Shown here piece after piece: positions 46,043 through 54,254 of a stretch of DNA of 64,000 nucleotides. The notes under the pieces are model-generated. The model was given only the letters and a program-made list of their open reading frames with translations. It was not told where the DNA came from and did not search any database. The stretch's first letter is position 1. Each line of letters opens with the position of its first letter. A program made the translations under genes and the position numbers. Location of the stretch: NCBI RefSeq assembly GCF_000720185.1, contig NZ_JOIY01000029.1, positions 1 through 64,000 on the forward strand, in the 5' to 3' direction. Source of the DNA: Streptomyces sp. NRRL S-340. GTDB lineage: Bacteria > Actinomycetota > Actinomycetes > Streptomycetales > Streptomycetaceae.

Positions 46043-46606
46043 TCAGGCGGCGATGACCTCGTCGGCGTGGCCGCGCAGGCGGGCGACGACCTCGGTCAGC
46101 TGGCCGGCGACCTCGGCGTCGTCCGCCGGGTGCGTCTCGGTGAAGCGCGTCACGGAGCCCGGGATGGAGAGCTTGATGTCCTCGATCACCTTGCCGCCGG
46201 CGATGCCCACGGCCTTGCGGGTGTCGTCGTGCGCCCACACGCCGCCGTACTGGCCGAGCGCGGTGCCGATGACGGCGACCGGCTTGCCGCCGAAGGCGCC
46301 GGCGCCGTACGGACGGGACAGCCAGTCGATGGCGTTCTTCAGGACGGCGGGGATGGTGCCGTTGTACTCGGGGGAGAAGAGCAGGAAGGCGTCGGCGGCC
46401 AGGGCGGCCTCGCGCAGCTTGACGGCGGCGGCCGGCACGCTGCCCTCGACGTCGAGGTCCTCGTTGTAGAACGGGACGTCGGCCAGGCCCTCGAAGACCT
46501 GGACCTCGGCGCCCTCGGGCGCGAGCTTCGCGGCAGCCTCGGCGAGCTGGCGGTTGTGCGAGCCGGCGCGCAGGCTGCCGACGAGCGCGAGAATGCGAAC
46601 AGACAT
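46043..46606 (-). CDS. NADPH-dependent FMN reductase
   Basis: A 187-residue flavodoxin-like reductase. N-terminal ILALVGSLRAGSHNRQLAEAA binds the FMN phosphate; FLLFSPEYNGTIPAVLKNAIDWLSRP is the hallmark of the azoreductase/NADPH:FMN reductase family. Likely role: quinone or azo reduction under stress. ATG at 46606. Divergent from a TetR gene across a large paired operator. Confidence 0.93.
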   Translation of the reverse strand: MSVRILALVGSLRAGSHNRQLAEAAAKLAPEGAEVQVFEGLADVPFYNEDLDVEGSVPAAAVKLREAALAADAFLLFSPEYNGTIPAVLKNAIDWLSRPYGAGAFGGKPVAVIGTALGQYGGVWAHDDTRKAVGIAGGKVIEDIKLSIPGSVTRFTETHPADDAEVAGQLTEVVARLRGHADEVIAA

Positions 46607-46644
46607 GGGGGACTCCAAGGGGTGAAACACTGCCGTAACCAACC

Positions 46645-46692
46645 GGACCGAGGTCCGTTTAATTTTCTACCAGATTAAACGGACCGCGGTCC
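46645..46692. promoter_or_regulatory. Two-site TetR operator: 19-bp arms with one mismatch
   Basis: GGACCGAGGTCCGTTTAAT (46645-46663) and, ten bases on, ATTAAACGGACCGCGGTCC (46674-46692) are inverted copies differing at one base. Each arm also contains its own palindrome (GGACCGnGGTCC). The structure lies between divergent FMN reductase and tetR genes and covers the promoter region of both. Confidence 0.85.
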
Positions 46693-46723
46693 AGTTGTGT
46701 TCCCCATGCTTTACGCTGTCTTC

Positions 46724-47386
46724 ATGTCCAGCGCTCTGCCGCCCTTTCCCACGCCTCAAGAGCCCTCAGAACAACCGGTGTTGCTCGAACTCGGCGCCGG
46801 TTCGGACGAGCCCTGCCTGCGTGCCGACGCGGCACGCAACCGCGCCCGGCTGCTGGACGCCGCGGCCCGCCTGGTCGCGGAGCACGGCGCGGCGGGCGTC
46901 ACGATGGAGGCGGTGGCGGCGGCCGCCCGGGTGGGCAAGGGCACGGTCTTCCGCCGCTTCGGCGACCGCACCGGACTGCTCACCGCCCTGCTGGACCACT
47001 CCGAGAGCAAGTTCCAGGCCTCCTTCCTCAGCGGCCCGCCTCCCCTGGGCCCCGGTGCGCCGCCCGTGGAGCGGCTGCGGGCCTTCGGCTGTGCCGCGCT
47101 GCGCCGCGCCGCCGACGACCTGGAACTGCAGCTCGCCGCGGAACCCTGTCCGGACCGCCGCTTCCTCGTACCGGCCCGCCGGGTGCGCCACGCCCATGTC
47201 GTCATGCTGCTGCGCCAGGCGGTCCCCGGTGCGGACGCCGAACTCCTCGCCCAGGCGCTGATGGGCTACCTGGAGGCCGCGCTGCTCCACCACCTGACCC
47301 GGCAGTGCCAGATGCCGATGGAGCGGCTCCAGGCCGGCTGGTACGACCTGGTCGACCGCCTGACGGGTGCCGGGCAGCCCGGCTGA
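46724..47386 (+). CDS. TetR-family regulator of the FMN reductase gene
   Basis: A 220-residue repressor. Helix-turn-helix region: ARNRARLLDAAARLVAEHG then MEAVAAAARVGKGTVFRRFGDRTGL. A TetR effector domain follows. ATG at 46724 is chosen; a GTG at 46697 would place the first codons nearly inside the operator. Divergent from the FMN reductase, with a paired operator between. Probably de-repressed by a quinone-like or dye ligand. Downstream lies the 172-bp near-palindrome. Confidence 0.9.
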   Translation: MSSALPPFPTPQEPSEQPVLLELGAGSDEPCLRADAARNRARLLDAAARLVAEHGAAGVTMEAVAAAARVGKGTVFRRFGDRTGLLTALLDHSESKFQASFLSGPPPLGPGAPPVERLRAFGCAALRRAADDLELQLAAEPCPDRRFLVPARRVRHAHVVMLLRQAVPGADAELLAQALMGYLEAALLHHLTRQCQMPMERLQAGWYDLVDRLTGAGQPG

Positions 47387-47563
47387 GCCCCTTGGCCCCG
47401 TCTCCCGGGTCTCCCGGGCCGCGCCGGACGCCCGCCCCGGCCCGGGAGCCCCGCTGATCGCGTTTCCGGGCTTCCCGTGGGCGGTCCCCGGCCCCTGAAA
47501 CAGGGGCGGGTCCTGCGCCCGGCGTCCGGTGTGCCCGCTCCAGGTCCGCCGGTGGCCGGCCGC

Positions 47564-47735
47564 GCTCAGAGCTGCGGACAAGAGTGGGCCCCGGCGGGCG
47601 ATGTCCGGCACGCGCCCCCGCCGCGCTGCCGGAAGGCCCTGGCAGCTGCGCTCCAAGGACCTTCCGGCGCCTTGCGATCGCACGCACCGGACACCGCCCG
47701 CTGGCCGGAACCCGCTTTTGTCCGCAGCTCTCAGC
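47564..47735. repeat. 172-bp near-palindromic element
   Basis: The ends are inverted copies of 18 bases with one mismatch: GCTCAGAGCTGCGGACAA (47564-47581) and the complement of 47718-47735. Matching continues inward with further paired blocks (GTGTCCGG/GATGTCCGG class and GCCGGAAGG/CCTTCCGGC), so the whole element could fold into one long imperfect hairpin. It lies between convergent genes and includes the stop codon of the FAD monooxygenase. It has no coding potential of its own. The rest of 47387-47563 shows nothing recognisable. Confidence 0.7.
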
Positions 47736-48873
47736 CGTGGGCGGCGAACATGTCCAGCAGGCCCTGGGGCGCGTCCTCGCGGAACAGCAGGGCCGCGCTG
47801 TGCGCCGACTGTGCCGCCGACGCCTCGCTGCGCGGGAACATCCGCTCCTCGTACGCGCTCAGGGCGGCCTCGGTGTCATCGGGCCGGGCGGCGAGGAAAC
47901 CGGCCAGTTCGGCGCCGTCGAGCATGGCGAGGTTGGCGCCCTCGCCGGCGAACGGCGACATCAGGTGCGCCGCGTCGCCCAGCAGCGTGACCCCGGGGAC
48001 CCGGTCCCACCGGTGACCGACCGCGAGCGCGTGGATCCGCCGGGGCACCAGCGGGCCGTCGGCGTCGGCGACCAGGGACCGCAGGCTCTTGTCCCAGCCG
48101 TCGAAGTGGGCGAGGACCCGCTCCTTGGCCGCCTCGGTGTCGTGGAAGTCGATGCCGTCGAGCCAGTCCTCCGGCGCCTCGACGGCCACGTACACGTGCA
48201 CGCTGCCGTCCGTCTCGCGGTGCGCGAGGAAGCCGCGGCCCGCACCCAGTGCGAAGAAGAACCCGTCGCCCACCACTCCGGCGGCGACCGGATGACGCAG
48301 ATCGGCCTCCAGAAGGTCCGCCTCGACGAAGGACACGCCGCTGTAGGCGGGCCGCGCCGCGGAGACCAGCGGACGGATCCGCGACCACGCGCCGTCGGCG
48401 CCGACCAGCAGGTCCGTGGTGAACACCGTGCCGTCGGCGAGCGCCACCTCGTGCCGGCCACCGCCCAGCGGGCGTGCCCCGGTGACCTTGGCGCCCCAGC
48501 GGACGGTGTTCCCGGGCAGGGAGCCGAGGAGCAGGTCCCGCAGGTCGCCCCGGTCGATCTCCGGCCGGCCGCCGGTGCCGTCGTCGGGCTCGTCCAGCAG
48601 GACGACGGCGTGCCGGTCCAGCACGCGTGTGGCCTGGCCGCCGGGCAGGACGAGTTCCCGGAACCGCTCGTGCAGACCGGCGGCCCGCAGCGCCGCCTGG
48701 CCGGAGTCCTCGTGGATGTCGAGCATGCCGCCCTGGGTGCGCGCGGCGGGGGAGGCGTCGAGGTCGAAGACCGCCGCCTCGATGCCGTGCACGGCCAGCA
48801 CCCGGGCGAGCGTGAGCCCGCCGAGGCCGGCGCCGATCACGGCGATGGGATGGTGGGCAGGTGTGGTGGGCAC
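47731..48873 (-). CDS. FAD-dependent monooxygenase (aromatic hydroxylase / TetX-like)
   Basis: A 380-residue class A flavoprotein monooxygenase. The N-terminal dinucleotide fold reads IAVIGAGLGGLTLARVL; the RPEIDRGDLRDLLL region and the FAD pyrophosphate motif GVTLLGDAAHLMSPFAGEGANLAMLDG are conserved. This subgroup includes TetX-like and antibiotic hydroxylases. GTG at 48873. Its stop lies inside the 172-bp near-palindrome. The TetR gene 77 bases upstream, on the same strand, is probably co-transcribed. Confidence 0.9.
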   Translation of the reverse strand: MPTTPAHHPIAVIGAGLGGLTLARVLAVHGIEAAVFDLDASPAARTQGGMLDIHEDSGQAALRAAGLHERFRELVLPGGQATRVLDRHAVVLLDEPDDGTGGRPEIDRGDLRDLLLGSLPGNTVRWGAKVTGARPLGGGRHEVALADGTVFTTDLLVGADGAWSRIRPLVSAARPAYSGVSFVEADLLEADLRHPVAAGVVGDGFFFALGAGRGFLAHRETDGSVHVYVAVEAPEDWLDGIDFHDTEAAKERVLAHFDGWDKSLRSLVADADGPLVPRRIHALAVGHRWDRVPGVTLLGDAAHLMSPFAGEGANLAMLDGAELAGFLAARPDDTEAALSAYEERMFPRSEASAAQSAHSAALLFREDAPQGLLDMFAAHG

Positions 48874-48949
48874 GTGGGTTCTCCTCGGGTCGGCGGGGGG
48901 AGGGGCGGGGCTGCGGGGGACCGGGGCGCGTTTCGCGGTTTCGTCGCGG

Positions 48950-49645
48950 TCAGTCGGGCACCGGCGTGTGCTCGATGCCGCTGATCACCGCCCGGATGCC
49001 CCAGGACAGGCGCTCCTCGGGCGTCCCGGCCAGCAGGGGGGCGGCGAGGGCGGCGATGTGCGGGTGGGTGGCGGCCGAGGCGCCGTGCACGGCGTCGGTG
49101 AGCGCGTCCCACTCCTCCTGTCCGCCGGTCCGTCCTTCGTACGCGGAGTGCTCGGCGGCCGTCGCCGTCGCGTGCTGGAGCAGCAGGTCCACGCCCCACG
49201 CCGCGCGGGCGGGCGGCACACCCCCCTGCCCGAGCAGGGCGAGCAGGGTCTCGATCAGGTTCAGGTAGTGCGGTCCGCTCGGCCGGGCGGTGAGCGCGGA
49301 GCGGGCGAGGCCCGGGTGCTCGTGGAGCATCGCGGTGTACGCCGTGAGCACCCGCTCCAGCCGCTCGCGCCAGTCGCCCTCCTCCGGCGCGGGGGCCGCT
49401 TCGACCGTTCCCAGCAGCTCGTCGAGGACGGCCGCGTGCAGATCGGCGGTGTTGCGCACGTACACGTAGAGGGAGGCGGGACCGGTGTCGAGCTCCTGGG
49501 CAAGGCGCCGCATGGTCACCTTCTCCAGTCCCTCGGCGCGCAGGACGGCGACGGCGGCGGCCACGATGCCCTCCTTGCTCAGGGCGGGCTTGGCGGGACG
49601 GTCGCGGCGGCTGCGCGAAGCGCTGGGATGTGCTGTCACGCTCAC
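48950..49645 (-). CDS. TetR/AcrR-family regulator with TetR_C domain
   Basis: A 231-residue repressor. Helix-turn-helix: LSKEGIVAAAVAVLRAEGL and MRRLAQELDTGPASLYVYVRN, which is the tetracycline-repressor-like N-terminus; the C-terminal domain is of the TetR_C type (LLALLGQGGVPPARAAWGVDLLLQ). Starts at a GTG (49645; 49639 also possible). It is followed by the FAD monooxygenase in the same operon, a combination like tetR with a tetX-type oxidase. Three palindromes precede it. Confidence 0.92.
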   Translation of the reverse strand: MSVTAHPSASRSRRDRPAKPALSKEGIVAAAVAVLRAEGLEKVTMRRLAQELDTGPASLYVYVRNTADLHAAVLDELLGTVEAAPAPEEGDWRERLERVLTAYTAMLHEHPGLARSALTARPSGPHYLNLIETLLALLGQGGVPPARAAWGVDLLLQHATATAAEHSAYEGRTGGQEEWDALTDAVHGASAATHPHIAALAAPLLAGTPEERLSWGIRAVISGIEHTPVPD

Positions 49646-49652
49646 ACGGTAC

Positions 49653-49694
49653 CGAACATGTTCGTTACGAACAAGTTCGTCACGAACATGTTCG
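49653..49694. promoter_or_regulatory. Three tandem 12-bp palindromic operators
   Basis: CGAACATGTTCG (49653-49664), CGAACAAGTTCG (49668-49679) and CGAACATGTTCG (49683-49694), repeated every 15 bases just upstream of the tetR GTG. The outer two are perfect palindromes. Spacing of about 1.5 helical turns would allow cooperative loading of several dimers. Confidence 0.85.
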
Positions 49695-49912
49695 GGCCAG
49701 GATGGCGACCGCACGCTCGGCATCCGCCACCAACCGACGGGCGGCTTCCCCTCGTTCCCGTCCGCTCCCGGGCGAACGGCTTCCCCGAGTTCCCGGCCGC
49801 CGACCCGCTTCCCCCTCGTTCCCGGCCACCCCCGTCCGCCCCGGCCGGGAAGTCCGGGAAGCCTCCCCCGCACATCGGGCCCCGTCCCGCTTCTGCCAAG
49901 ATGCCGTACGTC

Positions 49913-50953
49913 ATGGTGCAGATTCCGCAACCCGCCGCGCCCGCATCGACGCCGGCACCGCGGCACTCCGTCCCCACGAGTGCCGATGTGGCCCGCCTGG
50001 CGGGCGTCTCGCGCGCGACCGTGTCCTACGTCCTGAACGACACCGGCGCCGTCCGCATCAGCGAAGCCACCCGCCGCCGGGTCCGCGCCGCCGCCGAGGA
50101 ACTCGGATACGTACCCCACGCCGCCGCGCGCAGCCTGCGCGCCGGACACAGCCGTGTCGTCCTGATGCCCACGCCGGCCATCCCCATGGGGCCGCTGTAC
50201 AACGGGTTCGTCAACGAACTCCAGTGGGCGCTCGGCCGCCTCGACTACACCGTCGTGCAGCACGCCGGCAGGGGACCGCGCGGCGAGGAGACCGCCCGCG
50301 CCTGGGCCGAGTTACGGCCGGTCGCCGTCCTGGTGCCCGGCTCCATGATCGGCCCGGAAGGCGTCGCGGTGCTCCGCCGCTCGGGCGCACGGGCCGTCGT
50401 CACCCTGGGACCCGAACCCGTCGACGGCGCGCACGCCCTCCTCATGGACCACCGCGGCGTCGGCCACCACGCCGGCGCCCACCTGCACAGCCGCGGCCGG
50501 CGCCGCATCGGTGTCGTCATGCCGGAGGAACCCGGCCTCGACGTCTTCTCCCGGCCCCGCCTGGAGGGCGTACGGCGCGCCCTGCGCGGCACCGGCGCGA
50601 CCGTCACCGAACTGCCCCTCGGCTACGACGAGGAGTCGGCCGCCCGCCTAGCCGCCCGCTGGCGCGCGCTCGGCCTGGACGGGGTCTTCGCCTACAACGA
50701 CGAGTACGCCATGCTCCTGATGCGCGCCCTCCAGGACGCGGGCCTGCGCATTCCCGAGGACACGGCCGTCGTCGGCGCCGACGACCTGATGCTCGGCAGG
50801 CTGCTGCGGCCCCGGCTGAGCACCGTGCACATCGACCTGCCCGCCGGCCGCGACCTGGCCGCCCTCGTCGACCGCGCCGTGCGCGAGCCGGGCGGCGAGC
50901 CCGAACGGCACGCCGTCCTGGGGGCGGCGGTGGTCCACCGCGAGTCCAGCTGA
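49913..50953 (+). CDS. LacI-family transcriptional regulator
   Basis: A 346-residue LacI/GalR regulator. The DNA-binding domain (residues 20-75) reads TSADVARLAGVSRATVSYVLNDTGAVRISEATRRRV. A periplasmic-binding-protein-like effector domain follows, with GYDEESAARLAARW and FAYNDEYAMLLMRALQDAGL. Two in-frame ATGs (49901 and 49913) lack a clear ribosome binding site; 49913 is used. No sugar operon adjoins it, so its targets are elsewhere or it controls itself. Confidence 0.9.
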   Translation: MVQIPQPAAPASTPAPRHSVPTSADVARLAGVSRATVSYVLNDTGAVRISEATRRRVRAAAEELGYVPHAAARSLRAGHSRVVLMPTPAIPMGPLYNGFVNELQWALGRLDYTVVQHAGRGPRGEETARAWAELRPVAVLVPGSMIGPEGVAVLRRSGARAVVTLGPEPVDGAHALLMDHRGVGHHAGAHLHSRGRRRIGVVMPEEPGLDVFSRPRLEGVRRALRGTGATVTELPLGYDEESAARLAARWRALGLDGVFAYNDEYAMLLMRALQDAGLRIPEDTAVVGADDLMLGRLLRPRLSTVHIDLPAGRDLAALVDRAVREPGGEPERHAVLGAAVVHRESS

Positions 50954-50985
50954 CCGCGCGGCTCAGGACGACGACGTCCGGGAAC

Positions 50986-51027
50986 GGCGGCGGGGGCCCT
51001 CCCCCACCCGGGAGGGCCCCCCCCGCC
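50986..51027. terminator. Very strong bidirectional terminator hairpin
   Basis: GGGGGCCCTCCC (50992-51003) pairs with GGGAGGGCCCCC (51010-51021) across a 6-base loop, and after one mismatch five more pairs extend the stem. It lies between convergent LacI and thioredoxin genes. Confidence 0.85.
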
Positions 51028-51060
51028 ACCACGACCGCCGCCGGAGCAGGTCACCGGCGT

Positions 51061-51447
<387 letters not shown>

Positions 51448-51585
51448 GGCGTGTCCTCTTCCTGGTGTCGGGTTGAGCCGTCCGCACAACACGGCCGACC
51501 CTACGGGCTATTCCGTGCGTGCAACGCAGTGCTCCGCGCGCGTACCCATGTGGCCTGCGGGCACACCACCCACCAGACTGACCCC

Positions 51586-53016
51586 ATGACGGAAACGGAA
51601 ACCCTCACGTACGACGTCGTCGTGCTCGGCGCCGGCCCGGTCGGCGAGAACGTGGCCGACCGCACCCGCGCCGCAGGCCTGTCCACCGCGATCGTGGAGA
51701 GCGAACTCGTCGGCGGCGAATGCTCGTACTGGGCCTGCATGCCCAGCAAGGCACTGCTGCGCCCGGTCATCGCCCGCGCCGACGCCCGCCGCCTGCCCGG
51801 ACTGAGCCGAGCCGTGCAGGGACCGCTGGACACGGCCGCGGTCCTCGCCCGCCGCGACGAGTACACCTCGCACTGGCACGACGACGGGCAGGTCGGATGG
51901 CTGGACGGCATCGGAGCGGACCTGCACCGCGGCCACGGCCGGCTCGCGGGCCCGCGCACCGTGACGGTCACCGGTCCGGACGGCGCGCTCAAGACCCTGA
52001 CCGCCCGGCACGCCGTCGTCGTCTGCACCGGCACCCGCGCCCAGTTGCCCGACCTGCCCGGTCTCGACGAGGTCAGGCCGTGGACCAGCCGGGAGGCCAC
52101 CAGTGCCGAGAAGGTGCCGCGGCGGCTGATCGTGGTCGGCGGCGGTGTGGTCGCCACCGAGATGGCCACCGTCTTCCAGGCCCTCGGCTCCCAGGTCACC
52201 GTGCTGGTGCGCGGCAAGGGACTGCTGCCCCGCATGGAACCCTTCGCCGGTGAACTCGTCGCCGACGCGCTCACCGAGGCGGGCGCCGAGCTGCGCACCG
52301 GCACCTCCGTGGAATCCGTGACCCGCGAGAACGGCACCGTCGTGGCCGTCACCGGCACCGGCGAGCGCATCGAGGGCGAGGAGATCCTCCTCGCCACCGG
52401 ACGCGCCCCGCGCACCGACGACATCGGCCTGGACACCGTCGGCCTGGAACCGGGCTCCTGGCTCACGGTCGACGACACCCTGCGGGTCGAGGGCACCGAC
52501 TGGCTCTACGCCTGCGGCGACGTCAACCACCGCGCGCTGCTCACCCACCAGGGCAAGTACCAGGCCCGGATCGCGGGCGACACCATCGGCGCCCGCGCCG
52601 CCGGCACCGCCTCGGGCGAACCGGCCCCCTGGGGCCCGCACGCCGCCACCGCCGACCACCACGCCGTCCCCCAGGTCGTCTTCACCGACCCCGAGGCCGC
52701 CGCCGTCGGACTGTCGCTGGCGGAAGCCGAACAGGCCGGCCACCGGGTCCGCGCCGTCGACGTGGACCTCACCTCGGTCGCCGGTGCGGGGCTGTACGGC
52801 GAGGGCTACCGGGGCCGCGCCCGCATGGTGGTCGACCTCGACGAACGGATCCTGCGCGGCGTCACCTTCGTCGGCCCCGGCGTCGGCGAACTGCTCCACT
52901 CGGCGACCGTCGCCGTCGCCGGGCGGATCCCCGTCGACCGCCTGTGGCACGCCGTCCCCTCGTACCCGACCATCAGCGAGGTGTGGCTGCGGCTGCTGGA
53001 GGCCTACCGCGGCTGA
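51586..53016 (+). CDS. Pyridine nucleotide-disulfide oxidoreductase
   Basis: A 476-residue flavoenzyme of the lipoamide-dehydrogenase/mercuric-reductase family. FAD fold: VVVLGAGPVGENVAD. Redox-active Cys pair in GGECSYWACMPSKALLRP (CxxxxC with Trp, unlike the usual CLNVGC). NAD(P)H fold: LIVVGGGVVATEMATVF, then the C-terminal dimerisation domain. The His-Glu pair of true lipoamide dehydrogenases at the end is not seen, so the substrate differs. ATG at 51586 has no obvious ribosome binding site and may be leaderless. Divergent from thioredoxin by 138 bases. Confidence 0.92.
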   Translation: MTETETLTYDVVVLGAGPVGENVADRTRAAGLSTAIVESELVGGECSYWACMPSKALLRPVIARADARRLPGLSRAVQGPLDTAAVLARRDEYTSHWHDDGQVGWLDGIGADLHRGHGRLAGPRTVTVTGPDGALKTLTARHAVVVCTGTRAQLPDLPGLDEVRPWTSREATSAEKVPRRLIVVGGGVVATEMATVFQALGSQVTVLVRGKGLLPRMEPFAGELVADALTEAGAELRTGTSVESVTRENGTVVAVTGTGERIEGEEILLATGRAPRTDDIGLDTVGLEPGSWLTVDDTLRVEGTDWLYACGDVNHRALLTHQGKYQARIAGDTIGARAAGTASGEPAPWGPHAATADHHAVPQVVFTDPEAAAVGLSLAEAEQAGHRVRAVDVDLTSVAGAGLYGEGYRGRARMVVDLDERILRGVTFVGPGVGELLHSATVAVAGRIPVDRLWHAVPSYPTISEVWLRLLEAYRG

Positions 53017-53044
53017 AGGGGCCGCGGCAGGCCTTCGGGCCCGG

Positions 53045-53689
53045 TCAGCGCAGGGGGAAGCCGAGGGCGCGCGCGGCCTCCTCGGGCGTCGGCTGCGCCC
53101 ACCGCGCCGCCATCGCCTCGTTCGACGCCAGCGAGCGCAACTCGGCGCGGTCCAGGTACAGGGTGCCGTCGAGGTGGTCGGTCTCGTGCTGCACGATGCG
53201 GGCGGGCCAGCCGGTGAACACCTCGTCCACGGGGTGCCCGTGCTCGTCGAGCGCCCGCACACGCACCTCGGCGTGCCGGGCCACCACCGCCTGCCAGCCC
53301 GGCACGCTCAGGCACCCCTCGAAGAACGCGGCCCGCTCCGCGCCGACCGGCTCGTACGAGGGGTTGACCAGCACCCGGAACGGCAGCGGCACCCGGCCCC
53401 GGGCCACCCGTACCTCCTCCGGCACCGGTGCCGGGTCCTCGACGACCGCGATCCGCAGCCCCACCCCGACCTGCGGGGCGGCCAGGCCCACACCCGGCGC
53501 CGCGCGCATGGTCAGGCGCAGCGCCTGCGTGAACCGGGCCAGCAGCGCGGGCTCCAACTGGCCGTCGAACGGCTCGGCGGCGCGTCGCAGCACCGGATCA
53601 CCGGCCGCGACGATGGGCAGTGGACCGTCGGCCGACAGGAGTTCCTCGACCCGCTCGGCGAGGGGGGTGGGCGCACTGGGAGAAGCCAT
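53045..53689 (-). CDS. def: Peptide deformylase
   Basis: A 214-residue metallohydrolase removing N-formyl groups from new proteins. All three motifs are intact: GVGLAAPQVG, EGCLSVP (metal Cys) and HETDHLDGTLY (HExxH with two metal His). The N-terminal 40 residues are longer than in E. coli Def. Streptomycetes carry several deformylases; this looks like an accessory copy. It converges with the disulfide oxidoreductase gene. Start at ATG 53689. Confidence 0.95.
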   Translation of the reverse strand: MASPSAPTPLAERVEELLSADGPLPIVAAGDPVLRRAAEPFDGQLEPALLARFTQALRLTMRAAPGVGLAAPQVGVGLRIAVVEDPAPVPEEVRVARGRVPLPFRVLVNPSYEPVGAERAAFFEGCLSVPGWQAVVARHAEVRVRALDEHGHPVDEVFTGWPARIVQHETDHLDGTLYLDRAELRSLASNEAMAARWAQPTPEEAARALGFPLR

Positions 53690-53753
53690 CGCGCCAGCAT
53701 GCCACGGAGTGAAGTAGCGTGGTCCGGCACGTCGACGCCGGAGGGAGACGGAC

Positions 53754-54248
53754 ATGGCGCCGCAGGACCGGCGGACCCGGCGAAGGCAGGGGGAACTGGA
53801 GGGCCAGGTGCTCGCCGCGCTCCGGGAGGCGGACGGCCCCGTGACCGCGGCCTGGGTGCAGGAGCGGCTCGGCGGAGACCTGGCCTACACCACCGTCGTC
53901 ACCATCCTGACCCGGCTGCTCGCCAAGGACGTGGTCTCCCGCGAGCGCCGGGGCCGCTCCTTCGTCTGGACGCCGACGGCGGACGTGGCCCGGCTCGCGG
54001 CACTCAGGATGCGCCGCCTGCTGGACGGGGAACGCGACCGCGAGGCGGTCCTCGCCAGCTTCGTCACCGCGCTGCCGCCCGGCGACGAGCAGGTTCTGCG
54101 CGCGCTGCTGGAGACGGCGGACGAGGACGAGCGGCACGACGAGGGCGAGCGGGACGGCGAGGAAGATCCGGACCGCGAGGACGGGCAGGACGCAGGGGGC
54201 GGGCCGGGCGGAGCGGAACAAGGGGACGGAGAGGACGGAAGGGACTGA
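53754..54248 (+). CDS. BlaI/MecI/CopY-family repressor with acidic tail
   Basis: A 164-residue winged-helix repressor. Residues 10-85 match BlaI/MecI (LEGQVLAALREADGPVTAAW, AYTTVVTILTRLLAKDVV). From about residue 122 the protein is an unusual, very acidic, low-complexity tail (ETADEDERHDEGERDGEEDP and on), not part of the family. ATG at 53754 has GGAGGGAGA upstream; TAGCGT at 53715-53720 could be its -10 box. It is followed after six bases by an M56 peptidase gene, the normal BlaR-type partner. Confidence 0.9.
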   Translation: MAPQDRRTRRRQGELEGQVLAALREADGPVTAAWVQERLGGDLAYTTVVTILTRLLAKDVVSRERRGRSFVWTPTADVARLAALRMRRLLDGERDREAVLASFVTALPPGDEQVLRALLETADEDERHDEGERDGEEDPDREDGQDAGGGPGGAEQGDGEDGRD

Positions 54249-54254
54249 CACCTG

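Noticed and set aside
47564..47735. Insertion sequence encoding a transposase
   Set aside because: At 172 bp the element is too short and has no coding frame; at most a non-autonomous relic.
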